NCBI GenBank assembly: GCA_016762995.1
Contig: JAESUT010000120.1
Coordinates: 1-19,621, forward strand
Reading direction: 5' to 3'
From: Gammaproteobacteria bacterium
GTDB taxonomy: Bacteria; Pseudomonadota; Gammaproteobacteria; Pseudomonadales; Pseudohongiellaceae
Length of the DNA stretch: 19,621 bases
Each line of letters begins with the position of its first letter. Within the stretch, counting starts at the first letter, position 1. The notes beneath the pieces were generated by a model. The model saw only the letters and a program-made list of their open reading frames with translations. It had not been told where the DNA came from and searched no databases. The position numbers were made by a program, and so were the translations under genes. Shown here in pieces: positions 14,470-19,621 of this stretch.

Positions 14470-15195
14470 CTAATCTGATTCCAATATCTGATCGGCAATA
14501 TTTGCTAGCGGAGCATGCCTAACATCCAACCCTTTGACCAAGTAGATAACGTGCTCAGAAATATTTTTTGCGTGATCGCCAATGCGCTCCAACGCACGCA
14601 AGGCCCATAGCAAATTCAACATGCGGCTAATGCTTCTAGGGTCTTCCATCATATAAGTAATGAGGGATCGCATCGCGGAGCCATATTCGTTATCAACCAC
14701 GAGGTCGTCGTGGGCAATTTCCAAGGCAGATTTCACGTCGTAGCGCGCGAAGGCGTCTAGTGTCAAATTGACCATCCTAGCCACCCTATCTCCTAGATGT
14801 CTGAATTCCACCATCCCTTCGTGATAGTCGCCTTCCTCGGCAAGCTTAATTGCCATGCGTGCAATCTTCGAGGATTCATCGCCTATTCTTTCTAGGTCAC
14901 GGACAGTCTTGATGATGGTCAAGACTAAGCGCAAATCGCTGGCCGCTGGCTGCCGTCTTGCAAGGATTAGATTGCACTCTTCGTCAATCTTAATCTCCAT
15001 GGCATCGATCACGTCTTCCTGCACCAAAACATCGGCGGCAATGCTGGTATCCGCAGAGGTCATCGAGACGAGCGCATCCGCCAGCTGCTGCTCCACAGCA
15101 CCGCCCATCTCTAACAATTGGTTCTTGACGTCCTCCAGCTCAGAATTAAACTGCTTGGAAATATGATCGCCGTGACTTTCGACTTGAGGGTTCAT
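14470..15195 (-). CDS. phoU: phosphate transport system regulator PhoU
   Basis: A cytoplasmic all-helical protein of 241 residues made of two PhoU repeats. Both repeats carry the metal-contact type motifs: DEECNLILARRQPAASDLR with DLERIGDESSKIA in the first (about 72-116) and the matching ALERIGDHAKNISE in the second (about 200-213). It links the Pst transporter to PhoR and restrains signalling when phosphate is plentiful. AGGA seven bases before the ATG supports the start, and pstB ends 32 bases upstream, so it is the last gene of the pst operon. Length and motifs are normal. Confidence 0.95.
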   Translation of the reverse strand: MNPQVESHGDHISKQFNSELEDVKNQLLEMGGAVEQQLADALVSMTSADTSIAADVLVQEDVIDAMEIKIDEECNLILARRQPAASDLRLVLTIIKTVRDLERIGDESSKIARMAIKLAEEGDYHEGMVEFRHLGDRVARMVNLTLDAFARYDVKSALEIAHDDLVVDNEYGSAMRSLITYMMEDPRSISRMLNLLWALRALERIGDHAKNISEHVIYLVKGLDVRHAPLANIADQILESD

Positions 15196-15227
15196 CGTAA
15201 ATTCCTGTCCATAATGACTTGTCCACC

Positions 15228-16094
15228 CTAACCGTAGCGGCCAGTAATATAGTCTTCAGTTTGTTTTTGTCGTGGGTTAGTGAAAATTGAGTTAGTTGAA
15301 TCGAATTCAACCATATTACCCATGTACATGAAGGCGGTGAAGTCTGACACCCGCGCGGCCTGTTGCATGTTATGCGTGACTATGACGATTGTGTAGTCAG
15401 TCTTAAGCTCGTTTATTAATTCTTCAATCTTTAAGGTTGAAATTGGGTCCAATGCAGATGCCGGCTCATCCAACAGCAATACTTCTGGCTCAACTGCGAT
15501 AGTTCTCGCAATAACCAAGCGCTGTTGCTGGCCTCCAGACAGGCCAAGGGCACTATCGTTAAGCCTATCTTTTACTTCGTCCCAAAGTGCAGCCGCACTT
15601 AATGATTCTTCTACCGCCTCATCTAGAACACGCTTCGAATTAATTCCTTGAATGCGCAGTCCATAGGCGACATTTTCGTAGATGGACTTTGGAAAAGGAT
15701 TGGGCTTCTGAAATACCATTCCTACCCGGCGCCGCAGGTCGGCGACATCCACAGACTTCTGATAAATATCCCTACCATCTAATGACACTAAGCCCTCGAT
15801 AACGCAGTCATCGACCAAGTCATTCATTCGATTAAAGCAGCGAAGCAGGCTCGATTTACCGCAACCACTAGGCCCGATAAACGCAGTCACTCGCTGCTTT
15901 GGTATAGTCAGATTAATATCAATCAGTGCCTGCTTGTCTTTCGAATAAAAAAGATTCAAGCTTTCAATGTCGATGCAGCTTGAGAGCGCCTCTCCACCAG
16001 TCTTAGTCTTATCGCCCAGAACAGCTGACACGTCCATTTTCATGGTTGATGACGGCGCGTCTTGGGTCTGCTCACTGCTCTTATCATTCATCAC
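15228..16094 (-). CDS. pstB: phosphate ABC transporter ATP-binding protein PstB
   Basis: The ATPase of the high-affinity phosphate importer, 288 residues. Walker [10 protein letters not shown] is at 74-82, Q-loop Gln129 in [17 protein letters not shown], signature LSGGQQQR at 185-192, Walker B LLLDEP at 206-211, switch His241 (THNMQQ). The [11 protein letters not shown] segment and the ITGRYG end are diagnostic of PstB. An N-terminal tail of about 40 polar residues precedes the domain, longer than in E. coli. The frame opens with GTG at 16094 followed by ATG at 16091 and the true start is undecided; GGATGG lies 9-12 bases upstream. It follows pstA by 23 bases. Confidence 0.96.
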   Translation of the reverse strand: MMNDKSSEQTQDAPSSTMKMDVSAVLGDKTKTGGEALSSCIDIESLNLFYSKDKQALIDINLTIPKQRVTAFIGPSGCGKSSLLRCFNRMNDLVDDCVIEGLVSLDGRDIYQKSVDVADLRRRVGMVFQKPNPFPKSIYENVAYGLRIQGINSKRVLDEAVEESLSAAALWDEVKDRLNDSALGLSGGQQQRLVIARTIAVEPEVLLLDEPASALDPISTLKIEELINELKTDYTIVIVTHNMQQAARVSDFTAFMYMGNMVEFDSTNSIFTNPRQKQTEDYITGRYG

Positions 16095-16117
16095 TAGCTA
16101 ATCCATCCAAATAATTG

Positions 16118-17815
16118 TTATACATCCAGTGCTTTGTATTTCTCTCGAAGGTGATTTCGCAATGCGACTGCGGTTAAGTTCAAGCTCGCGATAACTATAA
16201 CCAGCAATAAAGCCGTCGCAAAAACTAACGGCCTCGCTGCCTCGATGTTTGGGCTCTGAAAACCAACATCGTAGATATGAAATCCAAGATGCATAAATTT
16301 TTGCTCCAAATGCAAATACGGAAAATTCCCATCTAATGGCAGAGTTGGAGCCAACTTAACCACGCCAACGAGCATCAATGGAGCTACTTCACCTGCAGCT
16401 CTCGCCACAGCGAGTATCAAGCCGGTCATCATCGCTGGACTTGCCATTGGCAGAACAACACGCCATAACGTCTCGAACTTAGTTGCACCTAGTGCCAGAC
16501 TTCCCTCTCGCACACTTCTTGGGATTCTAGCCAACCCTTCTTCGGTAGCCACTATCACGACGGGAACAGTAAGCAGCGCTAAGGTTAGCGATGCCCAAAG
16601 CAAACCAGGCGTTCCAAATGTTGGGGCTGGCAACACCTCCGGATAAAACATCTGATCAATCTCTGCACCGATAATGTAGATAAAGAAGCCCAATCCAAAG
16701 ACGCCATAGACGATGGAAGGAACACCTGCCAAATTATTCACGGCAATTCGGATTACTCGTGTAACAAACCCCTGCCGTGCATATTCTCGCAAATAAACTG
16801 CGGCCATTACACCGAATGGCGTTACAAATACCGACATTAGCATCACCATCATCACCGTGCCGAATATAGCTGGAAAGACCCCCCCTTCCGTATTCGCCTC
16901 GCGCGGCTCAGCGGTCATGAATTCACCAAGCTTAGAAAAGTAGGTAAGCAATTTCGAAAACAGGCCCATTTGATTCGGCTTGTAGGCGCGAACTATATCT
17001 GCGAAGACAATTTCTATTTTCTGTTCGTTCGCCGCAAGAAAAATCGCCGCATCCCTATTCACAGCCTGATAAAGCACTACGAGATCATTCTGCAAGACCG
17101 CGAATTCGGTATCCAACTTTGCTCGGAGCACTGCGATCTCGGCCGATGTCTCTTTCGATTCTTCGCCATCAAGCTCCAGGCGACGTTCGCGCAGCCTTAG
17201 CTTCTCCATGGCGTAGTTAATAGCGCCAATCTCTTGATTCTCTATAACATAGATATCGTCTCTAATATCTAGAGCGCGCTGCAAGCGCTGATTAAAGTCT
17301 ATCCACCGCTTCGCTTCGATATCCGCAGCATCCCCCGCGAATGCGATTGACTCACCGCTCTCCTGGATATCTTGTAAGAAGCCATAAAAGTTACCCCATT
17401 CGCGCCGCTCCATCGCCACAACCTCCGCAGGGTATTTTACGTCCTTAACAAAATCGCTTAGAGCCCAGGTGAAGTCTGCCCCGGTGAGGTCTCTATTGCC
17501 TAGTTTTAATAGCTGCCTTTCGTAGAGATCTTGCGTCTCATCTACCGGAATACCCGAGGAGACAATCTGTGCAGCTACTACCATCTCACTCTCGACGAAC
17601 TCGCCAATTACTTGTGTCGTCAGTAATTCGCCGGTGGATGTCGGGGGCGCATAGTTGGCCTGTAATACATCTCTGGGCCAAAAATAACTCATGCCTCGTA
17701 CCGTAAGGAGCATAAGCAAACCGACGACCATCACCATGCAAATAGCAACAGCACCAGCATTTAGCCAGATCCAGGGAGTGCCTCTGCGCATCCAAGTTGT
17801 AAGCTCACTATTCAT
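16118..17815 (-). CDS. pstA: phosphate ABC transporter permease PstA, long form
   Basis: A 565-residue inner membrane subunit of the phosphate importer, about twice the E. coli length. After one N-terminal helix (about 16-38) comes a roughly 265-residue soluble region (about 45-310), probably periplasmic. It is charged and helix-rich, with a likely coiled coil near 200-250 (EKLRLRERRLELD, IAVLRAKLD). The standard permease domain follows (about 311-560, five helices) with the ATPase-coupling EAA loop EEGLARIPRSVREGSLALGAT (425-445). The ATG overlaps the pstC stop as ATGA, so translation is coupled. The end KYKALDV is typical of this branch. Long PstA forms occur in other gammaproteobacteria; the function of the insert is unknown. 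Confidence 0.92.
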   Translation of the reverse strand: MNSELTTWMRRGTPWIWLNAGAVAICMVMVVGLLMLLTVRGMSYFWPRDVLQANYAPPTSTGELLTTQVIGEFVESEMVVAAQIVSSGIPVDETQDLYERQLLKLGNRDLTGADFTWALSDFVKDVKYPAEVVAMERREWGNFYGFLQDIQESGESIAFAGDAADIEAKRWIDFNQRLQRALDIRDDIYVIENQEIGAINYAMEKLRLRERRLELDGEESKETSAEIAVLRAKLDTEFAVLQNDLVVLYQAVNRDAAIFLAANEQKIEIVFADIVRAYKPNQMGLFSKLLTYFSKLGEFMTAEPREANTEGGVFPAIFGTVMMVMLMSVFVTPFGVMAAVYLREYARQGFVTRVIRIAVNNLAGVPSIVYGVFGLGFFIYIIGAEIDQMFYPEVLPAPTFGTPGLLWASLTLALLTVPVVIVATEEGLARIPRSVREGSLALGATKFETLWRVVLPMASPAMMTGLILAVARAAGEVAPLMLVGVVKLAPTLPLDGNFPYLHLEQKFMHLGFHIYDVGFQSPNIEAARPLVFATALLLVIVIASLNLTAVALRNHLREKYKALDV

Positions 17816-19620
17816 ATTGTGCTGTATTTGGTTCTCAGTCGTTGCCGAACAATTTCGGCAATCGTATTAAATACGAACGTGGACATAAAAAGCACCAGAG
17901 CTGCCAGGAAAAGAATTCGATAGTGTGTGCTATCTACTTCCGACTCTGGAATCTCTACCGCGATATTAGCTGCCAGCGTTCGCATACCCTCAAATATATT
18001 GATGTCCATGATCGGCGTATTGCCGGTGGCCATCAACACGATCATTGTTTCACCAACGGCTCTACCCATCCCTATCATGAGCGCACTAAAAATACCGGGG
18101 CTCGCTGTAGGCAGAACCACCCGTTGAAGACTCTGCCAAGGAGTTGCACCTAAGGCCAATGAGCCATAAGTCAATTGCTTAGGAACTGTAAAGATTGCAT
18201 CTTCTGCTATAGAGAATATTGTCGGTATAACAGCAAAGCCCATGGCAAAACCAACAACCATAGCATTGCGCTGGTCGTAGCTGATCCCCAAATCGTTGCT
18301 GATCCAGAAGCGCATGTCGCCACCGAAGAAACTGTTTTCGATAGGCACAGCTAGGGCAAAAGACAAATAAGAAAAAATAAGTATGACAGGTATCAATATG
18401 CCTGCCTCCCAGCCATCAGGCACTAAATCGCGAATTCCCCTTGGCAGCTTCGTCCACGCAAAACTCGCCGCTAAGATACTCAGAGGCAGCACAATTAGAA
18501 TCGAAAATATTCCTAGCAAATTCTTTTCGACAAAAGGAGCGAGCCACAAGCCTGCGAGAAAACCCAGCACCACTGTCGGCAACGCCTCCATCAATTCGAT
18601 CAGAGGCTTCACTTTGCGACGCATCGCAGGTGCCATGAAATAGCCCGTGAATATAGCGCCGCATATCGCCAGAGGTGCCGCTAGAAACATCGCATAAAAA
18701 GCCGCCTTTAAAGTACCAAATGTCAGCGGCATTAAAGAATACTTCGGCTCAAACTCATTACTAGAGGCAGAAGACTGCCAAATATAATCAGGTTCCGAGT
18801 AGCTTTCATACCAAACCTTATCCCAGAGCACTGACCATGATATCTCGGGATGCTCATTGTGAATTTCCCAGAAGCCTATCCCTCCATCAATGGTTTCTAA
18901 CAATAGACCATCGCCACGCGGAGCAAGCGCCAGCAGACTGGGCACCCTGTCAGTAATGTCTTCTGAGAAAACTGCACGATGCGCCGTAGTATTATAGATC
19001 GTCAATCTACCTAGCTCATCTATGCTTACAAAATTTTTACGACGCTGCTCCGACGTCATGCGTAGAATCGGTTGCACTGCCGGGCTGAACTCTCGGGCTT
19101 TCTGCAGCCTTCTCTGGCCCTCTTGACGCGAGAAAAACCACTGTGATATGGCGCCAGAATCATCGGCAACTAATAACGAAATACCCCCCGAGAGGAATAC
19201 CACCTGCGTCGGCCTGACCCCGTCTTCGGTCAATACTGTCTGGACACTAAACCGGTCGCTGTCTCCGTTCATGACAGCTACAAGATCTAGAACGCGGATA
19301 AGGCCGCTGCTAGAAATAAAATAGAGCCAGCGCTGATCTCCACCGATAAAAATCTGCTCTACGTCTCGAGCTACAACTTCCACGGGGTAGTTTTCGATTT
19401 CAATATCAGCATCCCCTCCTCCAATATCGAAGGACGAGAAGAGATTTGTCTGCTTTGTTGCATTGATCAGCTTAACAACGCCATTTTCGTCTACGCCAGC
19501 AACCATCAGGCTGTCACCGTTCGATCGCACTGCCAACCCTGTCAATGTTGTTTCAGCAAACAGCGCGTAGGGCTGATCTCCGAAGGGAAAGTCGATTCTA
19601 GGCGTGAGTATTCGGGTATT
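17812..19620 (-). CDS. pstC: phosphate ABC transporter permease PstC, long form, 5' end cut by window edge
   Basis: The partner permease of the phosphate importer. The frame is open to the window edge (602 codons visible). The codon at 19545 that could look like a start is TTG within a continuous frame, and the upstream residues (RIDFPFGDQPYALFAETT) look coding, so the gene begins outside. The visible N-terminal 300 or so residues are a beta-rich soluble region with repeated hydrophobic-strand and Gly/Asp-turn units (LLVADDSGAISQWFF, NFVSIDELGRLTIYN), resembling a WD40/beta-propeller in the periplasm. The membrane domain follows, with the coupling loop LTYGSLALGATPWQSLQRVVLP and GRAVGETMIVLMATGN. 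The stop overlaps the pstA start by four bases. pstS is expected upstream. Confidence 0.9.
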   Translation of the reverse strand, partial: NTRILTPRIDFPFGDQPYALFAETTLTGLAVRSNGDSLMVAGVDENGVVKLINATKQTNLFSSFDIGGGDADIEIENYPVEVVARDVEQIFIGGDQRWLYFISSSGLIRVLDLVAVMNGDSDRFSVQTVLTEDGVRPTQVVFLSGGISLLVADDSGAISQWFFSRQEGQRRLQKAREFSPAVQPILRMTSEQRRKNFVSIDELGRLTIYNTTAHRAVFSEDITDRVPSLLALAPRGDGLLLETIDGGIGFWEIHNEHPEISWSVLWDKVWYESYSEPDYIWQSSASSNEFEPKYSLMPLTFGTLKAAFYAMFLAAPLAICGAIFTGYFMAPAMRRKVKPLIELMEALPTVVLGFLAGLWLAPFVEKNLLGIFSILIVLPLSILAASFAWTKLPRGIRDLVPDGWEAGILIPVILIFSYLSFALAVPIENSFFGGDMRFWISNDLGISYDQRNAMVVGFAMGFAVIPTIFSIAEDAIFTVPKQLTYGSLALGATPWQSLQRVVLPTASPGIFSALMIGMGRAVGETMIVLMATGNTPIMDINIFEGMRTLAANIAVEIPESEVDSTHYRILFLAALVLFMSTFVFNTIAEIVRQRLRTKYSTI

Positions 19621-19621
19621 A

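Overview
The window looks like chromosomal DNA from a free-living gammaproteobacterium. It carries a stationary-phase sigma factor of the RpoS type, a chorismate-pyruvate lyase (ubiC), an OprF/OmpA-type porin, and a phosphate block made of phoR, phoU and pstB-pstA-pstC. Broad acyl-CoA and short-chain-dehydrogenase gene content, together with very long PstA and PstC proteins, would suit a marine member of the Cellvibrionales or Halieaceae. That family-level placement is inference only. I see no insertion sequence, prophage, CRISPR array, tRNA or rRNA.

Left part (1-5796, all minus strand). Six co-directional genes read from right to left: a GNAT acetyltransferase, an ArgD-like class III aminotransferase, a zinc-free medium-chain reductase of the CurA type, an RhlG-like short-chain dehydrogenase, a second short-chain dehydrogenase, and an acyl-CoA dehydrogenase cut by the window edge. 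Spacing is tight (1-base overlap to about 70 bases), so this is probably one transcript for fatty-acyl or keto-acyl conversion with an amino-group transfer step at its head. The last 69 bases of the acyl-CoA dehydrogenase do not fit its family.

Middle (5840-8481, minus strand). A GntR/YtrA-type repressor with a clear inverted-repeat operator heads an ABC-2 type transporter (ATPase, permease) and a 77-residue single-pass membrane protein with an Glu-Asn repeat. Immediately downstream is a compact unit that is easily overlooked: a strong sigma-70-like promoter (TTGACA, 17 bases, TAAAGT), a 40-codon open frame, and a strong intrinsic terminator.

Right-middle (8587-12812, minus strand). A family III CoA-transferase, rpoS (true start at 10836, set by a perfect AAGGAG), ubiC, and an OmpA/OprF-like porin with its own terminator and a palindromic -10 region. 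A 370-base stretch without a recognised gene (12748-13117) follows.

Right end (13118-19620). phoR is the only plus-strand gene and converges on phoU, which closes the minus-strand pstC-pstA-pstB-phoU operon. pstC runs off the window edge, and pstS is expected beyond it. Together these form the phosphate uptake and sensing module. phoB, the usual partner gene just upstream of phoR, is not here. phoR also has Gly where the family has Arg in the phospho-acceptor motif (SHELGTP).
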